From NCBI RefSeq assembly GCF_009760915.1, contig NZ_VIDQ01000007.1, positions 1 to 64,000 of the forward strand: a DNA stretch of 64,000 nt. The letters run 5' to 3'. Position numbers and translations under genes: made by a program. The notes beneath the pieces were generated by a model, which was not told the origin of the DNA, ran no database searches, and saw only the letters and a program-made list of their open reading frames with translations. Shown here piece after piece: positions 28,724 through 37,493 of this stretch (within the stretch, counting starts at the first letter, position 1; every line of letters starts with the position of its first letter). The DNA is from Azohydromonas aeria (lineage in GTDB: Bacteria > Pseudomonadota > Gammaproteobacteria > Burkholderiales > Burkholderiaceae_C).

Positions 28724-29404
28724 ATGAACGACAAGAAGCCGAACCCGCTGCCCGCACCCCGGGCCCACGGGCCCCGCGCCTCGCTGGCCCTGCTGGCGCT
28801 GGCCGTGCTCGCCGGCTGCGCCACCACGGCGCGCGACCCGCTGGGCCTGCCCGCCTCGCTGCAGGGCCGCGCCGAGGTGCTGCGCCTGGACGACCCTGAC
28901 CTTGAGCGCGCCATGGCCTTCAACGCGCTGAAGAAGCCCGGCGACGGCGGCGTGCTGGGCGTGGCGGTGGTGCGCATCACGCAGGACGTGCCGGTGTACC
29001 GCCTCTGGAACGGTCCCGGCGTCCGGGACGCCAACGGCAACACCAACCGCCTGGGCGGCTGGTGGTCGGCCGACAAGCCCAGCGGCCCGGTGGCGCAGTA
29101 CCGCACCGACTACGAGGTCTGCAACACCTGGAACCAGCTGACCTGGCTGGCAAGCTGCACGCTGCGCCCGGGCGCGGTGGTGGTGGTGGGGCCGGGCCAG
29201 TCGGTGTCGGCCCAGACCTGCGGCGACACCAGCGGCCAGGAGAGCTACCCGGCGAACCGGCGCCTGTGGCAGATCTACGTCGATCAACCCTGGAAGCGCG
29301 CCGCCGAGCTGTCGTGCCCGCCGGAGAGCGCGGATGTCGAGGTGGACCCGGCGGACGTGAGCAAGCCCAGGAACCCGGCGGCCATGGCGCGCGCGGTGCA
29401 GTAA
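28724..29404 (+). CDS. Putative lipoprotein of unknown function
   Basis: 226 residues. The N-terminus ASLALLALAVLAGCATT is a lipoprotein signal with a lipobox LAGC, so the mature protein starts at Cys32 or close to it. The body has three further cysteines (VCNTWNQ, SCTLRPG, TCGDTSG) and Trp-rich segments (GGWWSADKPSG, YPANRRLWQIYV) but matches no family I know. Residue +2 after the Cys is Ala, so outer-membrane sorting is expected. It converges with the SenA/EgtB-like gene. Confidence 0.7.
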   Translation: MNDKKPNPLPAPRAHGPRASLALLALAVLAGCATTARDPLGLPASLQGRAEVLRLDDPDLERAMAFNALKKPGDGGVLGVAVVRITQDVPVYRLWNGPGVRDANGNTNRLGGWWSADKPSGPVAQYRTDYEVCNTWNQLTWLASCTLRPGAVVVVGPGQSVSAQTCGDTSGQESYPANRRLWQIYVDQPWKRAAELSCPPESADVEVDPADVSKPRNPAAMARAVQ

Positions 29405-29417
29405 GCCGCCCGCGCCC

Positions 29418-30638
29418 CTAACGCGCGCAACTCCGGAACCCCGAAAACACGTCCCGCCGCGACGCCTCGAAGAAGTTGCGGTAGCGCGCATGGTGCAGCC
29501 GCCGCTGCGCGCCGAAGGAGCCGCCGCGCAGCACGGCGCGGTGGCCGAACCAGGGTTGTGAATAGTCGCGGTACGGATGCGGCACGAAGCCGGGGTAGGG
29601 CAGGAACTCGCTGTCCGTCCACTCCCACACGGCGCCGAAGGCGAAGTCGGCGGGATGCGCCAGCGCCGCCGCCTCCCACTCGGCTTCGCTCGGCAGGCGC
29701 CGCCCGGCCCAGGCGCACCAGGCGCGCGCCTCGTGCCGGTTCAAGTGGCAGGCCGCCAGACGCCCGTCCAGCGGCCGCCACGCGTCCCATTGCCGATGCC
29801 ACCAGCGCCCGGCATCCAGGTGCAGGTGTTGCGGCGCTTCGGGCCGGGCCTGCAGCAGCCAGCGCCGTCCGGCCTCGTCCCACCAGCGCGGCTCGCGGTA
29901 GCCGCCCGCTTCCACGAAGGGAATGAACTCGTCCCAGCTCACGGCGCGGCGGTCGATGTCGAAGGTTTCAAGCGCCACGGCGTGCGCCGGCAGCTCGTTG
30001 TCGAACGCGAAGCCGTCGCCCGGCGCCATGCCCAGCCGCCACGTGCCGGCCTCGACGCGCAGCGGCGTGCGCGCCCCCGCCAGCGGCGCGGGCTGCCAGC
30101 GCGCATCCGCCACGGGCAGGCCCAGCAGCTGTGCCTGCCACAGCGCGGCCTCGTGGTGCATGTCCTCGTGCGCCAGCGCCAAGCGGAAGAAGTACAGGCC
30201 GTCGTCGTCCGGCGCCGCCTCGCGCAGCAGCCGCAGGCAGGCCACGAGCTGGTCCGCCAGTTCCGCGCGGGTGGCGGCCGCATCGGGCAGCGGCAGCGCG
30301 GCGCGCGCGGCCTGCGGCACGCGGCCGGAGTCGTAGAGCGCGTCGGCCTCGGCGCGCAGCGGGGCGGCGCGCGGGGCTTGCGGGTCGGCCGCCGCGCCGC
30401 GACCGCGCCCGGGGTGGCGCGCGATCCAGAACTCCTGGAACCAGCCCACGTGGCCCAGTTCCCACAGCGGCGGGTTCAGGTCCGGGTGGCCCGGCGGCGC
30501 GGCGCGCAAGTCCGGCAGCGCCGCCTCGAACACCGCGAAGGTGGCCAGCGTGTCGCGCCGGCTGGCCTGCAGCGCGGCGGCCAGCGCGTCGGGGCCGGCG
30601 CGGCGCAGGCATTCACCCGGGTCTGCATCAGGGTCCAT
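29418..30638 (-). CDS. EgtB/SenA-type non-heme iron C-S (or C-Se) bond-forming enzyme
   Basis: About 406 residues. The N-terminal DinB-like part carries the iron ligands: the His of LWELGHVGWFQEFWIARH and the HxxxHxE motif AHEDMHHEAALW. The C-terminal formylglycine-generating-enzyme fold shows GMAPGDGFAFDNELPAH, VSWDEFIPFVEAGGY, AWAGRRLPSEAEWEAAAL, GAVWEWTDSEFLPYPGF and the end RYRNFFEASRRDVFSGFRSC. EgtB joins cysteine-type thiols to hercynine in ergothioneine synthesis; SenA does the same with selenosugar for selenoneine in Burkholderiales. Neither EgtD nor SenB is in view, so the two cannot be separated, though length and taxon favour SenA. Start is uncertain: ATG 30638 is used; ATG 30674 overlaps the diguanylate cyclase stop (ATGA) and would add 12 residues. 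Confidence 0.82.
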   Translation of the reverse strand: MDPDADPGECLRRAGPDALAAALQASRRDTLATFAVFEAALPDLRAAPPGHPDLNPPLWELGHVGWFQEFWIARHPGRGRGAAADPQAPRAAPLRAEADALYDSGRVPQAARAALPLPDAAATRAELADQLVACLRLLREAAPDDDGLYFFRLALAHEDMHHEAALWQAQLLGLPVADARWQPAPLAGARTPLRVEAGTWRLGMAPGDGFAFDNELPAHAVALETFDIDRRAVSWDEFIPFVEAGGYREPRWWDEAGRRWLLQARPEAPQHLHLDAGRWWHRQWDAWRPLDGRLAACHLNRHEARAWCAWAGRRLPSEAEWEAAALAHPADFAFGAVWEWTDSEFLPYPGFVPHPYRDYSQPWFGHRAVLRGGSFGAQRRLHHARYRNFFEASRRDVFSGFRSCAR

Positions 30639-30670
30639 CCCGGGATTGTGGAGCGGCGTCGCGCGCCCGC

Positions 30671-31396
30671 TCACGCCGTCGCGGCTTCGCGTGCCCGGTT
30701 GTCGGCCGCCGGCGCGCGCGCATCGTCATCGCCGGCCTTCGGCGCCAGCACCACGCGGTTGCGCCCGGCCTGCTTGGCGGCGTAGAGCGCGCGGTCGGCG
30801 CAGCGCAGCAGCGACAGCGCATCGTCCGCATGGCGCGGGAACACCGCCACGCCCAGCGAGGCCGTCACGCTGAAAGCCTTGCCGCCGAAGTGCGTGACCA
30901 TCGCCTCGATGCTGCAGCGCCAGAACTCGGCGCGCTCGTCCAGCACCGGCTCGTCGAGCCCGGGCAGCACCAGCACGAACTCCTCGCCGCCGCAGCGGCA
31001 GGCCGTGTCGCCGCTGCGGCAGGCGGCGCGCAGCAGCCGGCCGAGCTGGCGCAGCAGCGCGTCGCCGCCGGCATGGCCGTAGGTGTCGTTGATGCGCTTG
31101 AAATGGTCCAGGTCCAGCATTACCAGCGCCAGCGGATAGCCGCCGCGCCGTGCCCGCGCCAGCTCCTGCTCCAGCGTCCCGTCGAGGTGGCGCCGGTTGA
31201 AGAGGCCGGTGAGCGGGTCGCGCAGCGACTCCTCGTGGAAGCGCGACTGCAGCGCCTCCACCTCGCGCAGCCGCGCCTGCAGCGCGTCATTGGCCTCGCG
31301 CAGGCGCCGGTTGCAGCGCAGCAGCGCCGCCACAACGGCGCCCAGCGCCCCGACGGTGGCAAGCAGCACCAGGGTCAGCAGCGGCAGGGTGTCCAT
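30671..31396 (-). CDS. Membrane-anchored diguanylate cyclase (GGDEF)
   Basis: 241 residues. A single membrane helix (about 5-25, PLLTLVLLATVGALGAVVAA) is followed by a short coiled-coil-like linker (RREANDAL..LREVEALQSRFHEES) and a GGDEF domain: DPLTGLFNRRHLD, LDLDHFKRINDTYGHAGGD and the active-site loop RCGGEEFVLVLPG. An RxxD inhibitory site (RSGD) sits exactly five residues before GGEEF, so product inhibition by c-di-GMP is expected. There is no periplasmic sensor domain, so input would come through the helix or linker. The gene ends in, or just before, the start of the EgtB/SenA-like gene, which is an unusual partner. Confidence 0.9.
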   Translation of the reverse strand: MDTLPLLTLVLLATVGALGAVVAALLRCNRRLREANDALQARLREVEALQSRFHEESLRDPLTGLFNRRHLDGTLEQELARARRGGYPLALVMLDLDHFKRINDTYGHAGGDALLRQLGRLLRAACRSGDTACRCGGEEFVLVLPGLDEPVLDERAEFWRCSIEAMVTHFGGKAFSVTASLGVAVFPRHADDALSLLRCADRALYAAKQAGRNRVVLAPKAGDDDARAPAADNRAREAATA

Positions 31397-31633
31397 GTCA
31401 GTACGGCAGTGGTGGGTCCGCGCCGCCGGGCGGCGGCCAGGCACGGGAAGGGTGCGCAAGACGGACCATGGCAGCCCCCAGGCTAGGACCGTGGCCGGCA
31501 TCGATCCTTGATCCCGGGCAACCCGCCGCCCGCGCGCGTCGCCGGCAGCAAAAGATTGGTGCGCCGCAACAAGACGGGAACGGCGGTTGCCCCCGGAGGA
31601 GCCACGCAAGCTTTTTTCATTGGGGAGATTGAC

Positions 31634-32707
31634 ATGACCATCGGCATCGGCATGACGCGCCACGCGCCTTCGAAGCTCTGGGCCGGCGTGCTCGGCACCG
31701 CCGCGGTGCTCGGCGCCTCGTACCTCGCCACACGCGTGATGACGCGCAAGGCCGAGGCCGAGAACCCGCCGCACGGCCGCTTCGTCGAGGTGGACGGTGT
31801 GCAACTGCACTACACCGTGCACGGCGACGCCAGTCGGCCGCCGCTGGTGCTGCTGCACGGCAACGGCGCCTCGGCCACGGAGATGGAGATCAGCGGGCTG
31901 CCGCAGCTCGCGGCGCGGCATTTCCAGGTCTTCGTGTTCGACCGCCCGGGCTACGGCCACAGCCAGCGCCCGCCGCAGCGCGACTACACGGCCGAGGCGC
32001 AGGCGCAGCTCTTCCTGAACGCGCTGCGCGCGCTGGGCATCGAGCGTCCCATCGTGCTGGGCCATTCCTGGGGCTCGATGGTGGCCTTCGCCATGGCGCT
32101 GGCCGAGCCGCAGTCGCTGCGCGCCCTGATCGTCATGGCCGGCTACTACACGCCCAGCGTGCGGCTGGACGCGCCGCTGATGGGCGTCGCCGCGCTGCCG
32201 CTGATCGGGCCGCTGATGCGCCACACCGTCTCGCCGCTGCTGAGCCGGCTGATCTGGCCGCTGATGACGCGGCGCATCTTCGCCCCGGCGCCGGTGACGC
32301 AGGCCTTCAAGGAGCGCTACCCGACCTGGCTGTCGTTGCGCCCGCACACGCTGCAGGCCAGCGCGGCGGAGTCGGGGATGATGATCCTGGAAGGCATCAA
32401 GCAGCGCCGCCGCGAAGGCGCGCTGGCGGTGCCGACGATGATCATCGCCGGCGCGCAGGACCTGCTGGTGCTGACGAAGTGGCAGGCCGAGCGGCTGCAC
32501 GAGCGGCTGCCGCAGACGCACCTGCGCGTGATCGACGGCGCCGGCCACATGCTGCACCACACCGCCACGCCGGCGGTGCTGGAGGCCATCTTCGAGACCT
32601 GGCACCTGTCCGAGCCGCTGGTCACGACCTCGTCGTCGCTGGCCGAGGCGGCGCTGGCGCCGGCGCAGGTGGTGGCACCCCACGAAGGACTGCGGCCGGC
32701 GGCGTGA
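31634..32707 (+). CDS. Alpha/beta hydrolase with N-terminal membrane anchor
   Basis: 357 residues. Residues about 14-35 (KLWAGVLGTAAVLGASYLAT) look like an uncleaved membrane anchor or signal. The hydrolase fold follows: LVLLHGNGASATEMEISGL (oxyanion HGN), VFDRPGYGHSQRP, the nucleophile elbow GHSWGSMVAFAMALAEP, an acid residue in IIAGAQDLLVLTKW and the catalytic His in DGAGHMLHHTA. This matches the haloalkane-dehalogenase / haloperoxidase-like serine hydrolases rather than a specific enzyme. The ATG at 31634 has GGGGAG upstream. Downstream are repeats only. Confidence 0.85.
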   Translation: MTIGIGMTRHAPSKLWAGVLGTAAVLGASYLATRVMTRKAEAENPPHGRFVEVDGVQLHYTVHGDASRPPLVLLHGNGASATEMEISGLPQLAARHFQVFVFDRPGYGHSQRPPQRDYTAEAQAQLFLNALRALGIERPIVLGHSWGSMVAFAMALAEPQSLRALIVMAGYYTPSVRLDAPLMGVAALPLIGPLMRHTVSPLLSRLIWPLMTRRIFAPAPVTQAFKERYPTWLSLRPHTLQASAAESGMMILEGIKQRRREGALAVPTMIIAGAQDLLVLTKWQAERLHERLPQTHLRVIDGAGHMLHHTATPAVLEAIFETWHLSEPLVTTSSSLAEAALAPAQVVAPHEGLRPAA

Positions 32708-33128
32708 GATAGGGGAGAGGGCAACAGGGCGCGGGGCACGTTGCTGTCCGGGAACGGTGGCAACGGCTGGTAGCCCATAGGCACGGGCGGTCCGCACCCC
32801 ACTTCGTCATTCCCGCGAAGGCGGGAATCCAGGCGGTCCCCAGGTCAGCCGCAAGCCCGTGCGCGGCGCCTGCCGTGCCTTGAGCCTTGCTGAGCCGACC
32901 GATCAGCTACCGGCTGCTCGGGGACCGCCTGGATCCCCGCCTGCGCGGGGATGACGAAGTAGTAGGCGAGCCGTATCGGCCTCCGGCTGACGCCCTCTCT
33001 ACTTTCCCTGGCCAGCAGTGCGCCTGCGCGGAGATGACAAAGCAGGAGGCGAGGCGTGTCTGCTTCGGTCAACGCTCTCCGGGTTGTCGTTAGCCGGTGC
33101 TCGCGTAACCAGTCAAAGCAGCATCCCC
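32708..33128. other. Intergenic repeat region (421 bp)
   Basis: No gene is supported. It holds the 152-bp family A element at 32805-32956 and, right of it, outer flank copies (GACGCCCTCTCTACTTTCCC, CAGCAGTGCGCCTGCGCGGA) that match the flanks at 8400-8455, so the repeat unit is larger than the palindromic core. Confidence 0.7.
32805..32956. repeat. Family A palindromic-ended element, 152 bp (inverted copy)
   Basis: Left arm CGTCATTCCCGCGAAGGCGG then GAATCCAGGCGGTCCCC; right arm GGGGACCGCCTGGATCCCCG then CCTGCGCGGGGATGACG. Read on the opposite strand it matches the 8216-8367 element at both ends and in the core (AAGGCACGGCAGGCGCCGC). Confidence 0.85.
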
Positions 33129-33530
33129 TCACTTCCTCCCCTGCAGCCACTTGTCCAGCTGCGCGATCTCCTTCTGCTGGTCGCGGATGATCTTCTGCGC
33201 CATCTGCCTGAGTTCCGGCGACTTGGCCTGCTGGAGGTAGGCCTGCGACATCTCCACCGCCTGCTGGTGGTGCATCTTCATCATGGCGGCGAAGTCGCGG
33301 TCGGCGTCGCCCGTGGGCTTCATCTGCCGCATCGACTCCATGCCCTGCATCATCGCGCCGTGCATGTCCATGCCGCCGTGGCCGCCCGGGCCCATGCCCT
33401 GGTGGCCCATGCCGGGGCCGGAGGCCGGCGGCGAGGGCTGCGCCAGCGCCGCCGTCATCGACACGGCGCCCAGGCACGACAGTGACACGGCGCACAGGCC
33501 GCGGCGAAGGCTCGTTGAAAACTCGACCAT
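33129..33530 (-). CDS. Exported DUF305 family protein
   Basis: 133 residues: a signal peptide ending near AALAQP (about residue 31), a Met/Gly/His-rich stretch (GPGMGHQGMGPGGHGGMDMH), then a DUF305 domain with RDFAAMMKMHHQQAVEMSQA and LRQMAQKIIRDQQKEIAQLD. DUF305 proteins are common in copper and silver resistance loci and may bind Cu(I) through Met and His. It is the last gene of the leftward heavy-metal efflux group, 52 bp after the preceding gene, which supports a periplasmic metal-handling role. Confidence 0.85.
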   Translation of the reverse strand: MVEFSTSLRRGLCAVSLSCLGAVSMTAALAQPSPPASGPGMGHQGMGPGGHGGMDMHGAMMQGMESMRQMKPTGDADRDFAAMMKMHHQQAVEMSQAYLQQAKSPELRQMAQKIIRDQQKEIAQLDKWLQGRK

Positions 33531-33582
33531 GGTGAAGGTCCCTTTCAGGAGGTAGGAGGTCCGGGCGGCCGCACGTCATTTC

Positions 33583-34023
33583 TCAGTGGCCGTGCCCCGT
33601 GCCCGCATGCGCAAACGGCTCGAACCGCGCCTGCGCCGCCGGTTGCCCGCGCAACGTCACCGACACGATGGCCTTCAGATCGCGGCCGCTCGCGTAGGCG
33701 CCGCTGCCCTTGAGCACGTTGTCGCCCGCGGGCTGCAGCGCCACGGTGGACTTCTTGCCGTTGGAGAGCAGCGTCACCGTGCCGGTGGCACCCTGCACCG
33801 GCACCTTGGCGCCGGCATGGTCCGTCACGTACACCGCCACCGGCAGCGCGTCGCCCGCCGTGCCGGGCTGGGCCACCACCAGCTCGTAGTGCTGTGCGCC
33901 CGCGGCGCGCATCTGCCCGCCGTTGGGCGCCTTCATGCCGTCGAGCGTCGCGTCGTCGTGGGCGAAGGCGCCGCCCGCGGCGGCCAGGGCCAGCGCGGCA
34001 AACAGGGTGTGAAGGGCTTTCAT
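33583..34023 (-). CDS. Small periplasmic protein of a metal-efflux operon
   Basis: 146 residues: a signal peptide (MKALHTLFAALALAAAGGAF, cleavage after AFA), then HDDATLDGMKAPNGGQMRAA and a beta-rich domain (YELVVAQPGTAGDALPVAVY, VTDHAGAKVPVQGATGTVTL) and a His-rich end (HAGTGHGH). The layout resembles YtkA/FixH-like Ig folds or the N-terminal metal-binding parts of CusB/SilB adaptors. The exact family is uncertain. It sits between the RND pump and DUF305, 41 bp after the pump gene, and is probably cotranscribed as a periplasmic metal binder. Confidence 0.7.
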   Translation of the reverse strand: MKALHTLFAALALAAAGGAFAHDDATLDGMKAPNGGQMRAAGAQHYELVVAQPGTAGDALPVAVYVTDHAGAKVPVQGATGTVTLLSNGKKSTVALQPAGDNVLKGSGAYASGRDLKAIVSVTLRGQPAAQARFEPFAHAGTGHGH

Positions 34024-34064
34024 GGGAAGGTCTCCTTTCGCAAGCGGTCAGGAAAAAACAGGGG

Positions 34065-37000
34065 TCAATAGCTCTGGGTGGCCCGCGTGGCCAGCAGCCG
34101 CTCGGTCGGGGCGCGGCCCCAGCGGCGGAACATCAGCGGCGTCAGCAGCGTGTCGAGCAGCGTGGAGCTCAGCAGGCCGCCGAAGATCACCACCGCCACC
34201 GGGTGCAGTACCTCCTTGCCCGGCGCGTCGGCCGCCAGCAGTAGCGGCACCAGCGCGAAGGCGGTCACCAGCGCCGTCATCAGCACGGGCGTGAGCCGCT
34301 CCAGCGAGCCGCGCACGATCAGCGCGTCGCCGAAGCGCTCGCCCTCGAAGGCGCACAGGTTGAGCCAGTGGCTGATCTTGAGGATGCCGTTGCGCGCGGC
34401 GATCCCGGCCAGCGTGATGAAGCCCACCAGCGCCGCCACCGACAGCGGCTGCCCGGCCACGGCCAGCGCGATCACGCTGCCTACCAGCGCCAGCGGGATG
34501 TTGGCCATCACCACCAGCGCCAACACGGCCGAGCGCCAGCGCGAGTACAGCACCAGGAACACCAGCGCCAGTGACACCAGCGCCAGCAGCGCGATGCGTT
34601 GCGACGCCTCCTCCTGCGCCTGGAACTGCCCCTCCAGCGCGGTGGCGTAGCCGGTGGGCAGCGGCGTCTGCGCCAGCACCGCGCGGATGTCGCCCACCAC
34701 GGCGGAGAGGTCGCGCCCCGCGGCGTTGGCCGAGACGACGATGCGCCGGCGCGCGTTCTCGCGCCCGATCTGGTTGGGCCCGTCGCCCTCCTCGACGCTG
34801 GCGATGCGCGACAGCGGCACGTGCCCCAGCGGCGTCTCGATGGGCAGCTCGCGCAGCGCCTGCGCCCCGCGCGCGCCCTCGGGCAGCCGCAGCACCAGGT
34901 CGATGCGGCGGTTGCCTTCGACCAGCTGCGCGATGCGCTCGCCGTCGAGCTGCTCCTGCAGCTCGCGCAGCACCGTGCCCGGTGCCACGCCGTGGCGCGC
35001 CGCCGCGTCGTAGTCCAGCCGGATCTTGAGCTGCGGGATGAGCACCTGCTTCTCGACCTGCAGGTCGGCCACGCCGGGAATGGCGGCCAGCCGTGCGCGC
35101 AGCTGCTCGGCCAGGCCGCGCAGCGTGTCCAGGTCGTCGCCATAGACCTTGAGCGCGATCTGCGCGCGCACGCCGGAGAGCAGGTGGTCGAGCCGGTGCG
35201 AGATCGGCTGCCCGATGCTCACCGACGCCGGCAGCACCGCCAGCCGCGCGCGCAGCTCCTCGACGACCTCCTGGCGCGGGCGATCGGAGGCGCGCAGGTC
35301 CACGTCCAGCTCGGTGTAGTGCACCCCTTCGGCATGCTCGTCGAGCTCCGCGCGCCCGGTGCGCCGGCCCACGTGCGTCACCTCGGCCACCTGCAGCGCC
35401 AGCGCCTCGGCCATGCTGCCCACGCGGTTCGAGGCCTCCAGCGCCGTGCCGGGCTCCAGCAGCAGGTTGATGGTGAGCGTGCCCTCGTTGAAGGGCGGCA
35501 GGAAGGTGCGCGGGAAACCGAAGGCCGCCAGCGCGGCCAGCAGCACAGCGCCGGCCGCGCCGGCCAGCAGCGCGCGGTCGTGCCTGAAGCTCCAGTGCAG
35601 CAGCCGCGTGTCCCAGGCCTTGAGCCGCCGCACCAGCGGGCTGTCGCCGTGATCGAGCCGCTTCATGCGCGGCAGCAGCCAGTAGCACAGCACGGGCGTG
35701 ACGGTGGTGGCCACCAGCATCGAGGCCAGGATCGACACCACGTAGGCCACGCCCAGCGGCGTGAACAGCCGGCCCTCGATGCCCGGCAGCGCGAAGAGCG
35801 GCACGAACACCAGCACCACGATGGCCGTGGCATAGACCACGCCCGAGCGCACCTCCTTCGATGCGGACGCGACCACCTCCAGCACCGGCTGCGGGTGGGG
35901 CAGCGCCCGGTTCTCGCGCAGGCGGCGCAGCACGTTCTCGACGTCCACCACCGCGTCGTCCACCAGCTCGCCGATGGCGATGGCCAGGCCCCCGAGCGTC
36001 ATGGTGTTGATGGACAGCCCCGCCCAGTGGAACACCACCGCCGTGATCAGCAGCGACAGCGGGATGGCCGTGAGCGAGATCAGCGTGGTGCGCCCGTTGA
36101 GCAGGAAGACGAACAGCACGATCGCCACCATCGCCGCGCCGTCGCGCAGCGCCTCGGCCACGTTGCCGATGGAGCGCTCGATGAAGTCGGCCTGCCGGAA
36201 CAGGAATTCCGGCGCGGCCACGCCCGCCGGGCGGGTGCGCGCCAGCTCCTGCACCGCCGCTTCCACGGCGCGGGTCAGGCGCACGCTGTCGGTGCCGGGC
36301 TGCTTCTGCACCGACAGGATCACGGCCGGCTTCGCGCCGAAGCCGCCCTCGCCGCGCTTGACGGCCGCGGCCACGCGCACCTCGGCGAGCTGGCGCAGCA
36401 GGATGGGCTGGCCGTCGCGCACGGTGACGACCAGGTTGCGCAGCGCCTCCACGTCGGTGCTGCGCCCGATGGGGCGGATCAGCAGCTCGCGCCCCTGCGA
36501 CTCCAGGAAGCCGCCGCTGGTGTTGGCGCCGAAGCCACCCAGTGCGGCCACGAGCTGCTCGCGGCCCACGCCCAGGGCGCGCAGCTGCGCCGGATCGGGC
36601 TCGACGCGCAGCTGGCGCACCTCGCCGCCGATGGCCACCACCTGCGCCACGCCGGGCAGCGTCAGCAGCTGCGGCCGCACCACGGCCTCGGCCCAGTCGC
36701 GCACGGCCATGGGGCTGACCTGCGCCGGGTCGGCCGGCAGCGCCAGCAGCAGCACCTCGCCCATGATCGAAGCGATGGGCCCCAGCTGCGGCGTGATGCC
36801 CGGGGGCAGCTGCTCGCGCACCAGGTTCAGCCGCTCGCTGACCTGCTGGCGGTTGAGATGGATGTCGCTGCCCCAGCCGAACTCGACGTACACCACCGAC
36901 AGCCCGACGCCGGAGACGGAGCGCACGCGCGTGACGCCGGGCAGGCCGTTCAGGCCGGCCTCGATCGGGAAGGTGACGAGCTGCTCCACCTCCTCCGGCG

Positions 37001-37169
37001 CCATGCCGCCGGCCTCGGTCATGAGCGTGACGGTGGGCTTGTCCAGGTCGGGGAACACGTCCACCGGCATCTGCCGCAGGCTGGCCAGCCCCCAGGCCAC
37101 CAGCAGCAGCGCCGCGCCCAGCACGAACAGGCGCTGGCGCAGGCTGAAATGGATCAAGCGGTCGAACAT
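34065..37169 (-). CDS. Heavy-metal efflux RND pump (CzcA/CusA family)
   Basis: 1,034 residues, normal for an RND proton antiporter. It starts MFDRLIHFSLRQRLFVLGAA with the first helix, followed by the porter-domain signature PVDVFPDLDKPTVTLMTEAG. TM4 reads AIAIGELVDDAVVDVENVLR: the charged residues of the proton relay are present, and the GELVDDAVVDVEN form marks a distinct branch from classical CzcA (DGAVVMVEN). Two sets of six membrane helices and two periplasmic loops are seen (PATPPP-like adaptor elements are absent). Metal specificity (Zn/Co/Cd versus Cu/Ag) cannot be fixed by eye. The adaptor gene is 325 bp upstream, separated by a repeat element, so cotranscription across that gap is likely but not certain. 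Confidence 0.9.
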   Translation of the reverse strand: MFDRLIHFSLRQRLFVLGAALLLVAWGLASLRQMPVDVFPDLDKPTVTLMTEAGGMAPEEVEQLVTFPIEAGLNGLPGVTRVRSVSGVGLSVVYVEFGWGSDIHLNRQQVSERLNLVREQLPPGITPQLGPIASIMGEVLLLALPADPAQVSPMAVRDWAEAVVRPQLLTLPGVAQVVAIGGEVRQLRVEPDPAQLRALGVGREQLVAALGGFGANTSGGFLESQGRELLIRPIGRSTDVEALRNLVVTVRDGQPILLRQLAEVRVAAAVKRGEGGFGAKPAVILSVQKQPGTDSVRLTRAVEAAVQELARTRPAGVAAPEFLFRQADFIERSIGNVAEALRDGAAMVAIVLFVFLLNGRTTLISLTAIPLSLLITAVVFHWAGLSINTMTLGGLAIAIGELVDDAVVDVENVLRRLRENRALPHPQPVLEVVASASKEVRSGVVYATAIVVLVFVPLFALPGIEGRLFTPLGVAYVVSILASMLVATTVTPVLCYWLLPRMKRLDHGDSPLVRRLKAWDTRLLHWSFRHDRALLAGAAGAVLLAALAAFGFPRTFLPPFNEGTLTINLLLEPGTALEASNRVGSMAEALALQVAEVTHVGRRTGRAELDEHAEGVHYTELDVDLRASDRPRQEVVEELRARLAVLPASVSIGQPISHRLDHLLSGVRAQIALKVYGDDLDTLRGLAEQLRARLAAIPGVADLQVEKQVLIPQLKIRLDYDAAARHGVAPGTVLRELQEQLDGERIAQLVEGNRRIDLVLRLPEGARGAQALRELPIETPLGHVPLSRIASVEEGDGPNQIGRENARRRIVVSANAAGRDLSAVVGDIRAVLAQTPLPTGYATALEGQFQAQEEASQRIALLALVSLALVFLVLYSRWRSAVLALVVMANIPLALVGSVIALAVAGQPLSVAALVGFITLAGIAARNGILKISHWLNLCAFEGERFGDALIVRGSLERLTPVLMTALVTAFALVPLLLAADAPGKEVLHPVAVVIFGGLLSSTLLDTLLTPLMFRRWGRAPTERLLATRATQSY

Positions 37170-37493
37170 GGGCGATGGACCTTCAGACGGCTCGTTGCGC
37201 GCTGCCACGGCCGTGCCCCGACGTGCCGGTGCAAGCACGGCGTTGCCTGACAGGGAGCGCGTGACGGCTCATGACCGAGACGCGCGCATGACGTTGCGGG
37301 CCGCAAGAAAAAACGTCGTCATTCCGGCGAAAGCCGGAATCCACGCGCGCTGAAGTGGCGGAATGGCTGGCGTCGGCATGTGCCAACACCCGCGAGCGGG
37401 GCATCGCGGCGATCGTGGATTCCGGCTTTCGCCGGAATGACGGATCGGGGTGCGAGGCATTGCGGCCGACGGGGCGCAACGGGCTTGAACTCA
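37170..37493. other. Gap in metal operon filled by a mobile-looking repeat (324 bp)
   Basis: No gene. It contains the 126-bp family A element at 37317-37442. Because all genes on both sides read leftwards, the element probably sits inside the efflux transcript between adaptor and pump. Confidence 0.7.
37317..37442. repeat. Family A palindromic-ended element, 126 bp (inverted copy)
   Basis: Ends CGTCATTCCGGCGAAAGCCG and CGGCTTTCGCCGGAATGACG are exact inverted repeats (with GAATCCACG/CGTGGATTC continuing only in part). Read on the other strand it matches the 19225-19349 element through the arms and into the interior (GCCGCGATGCCCCGCT). Its right flank also continues the match (GATCGGGGTGCGAGGCATTG). 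Confidence 0.85.
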
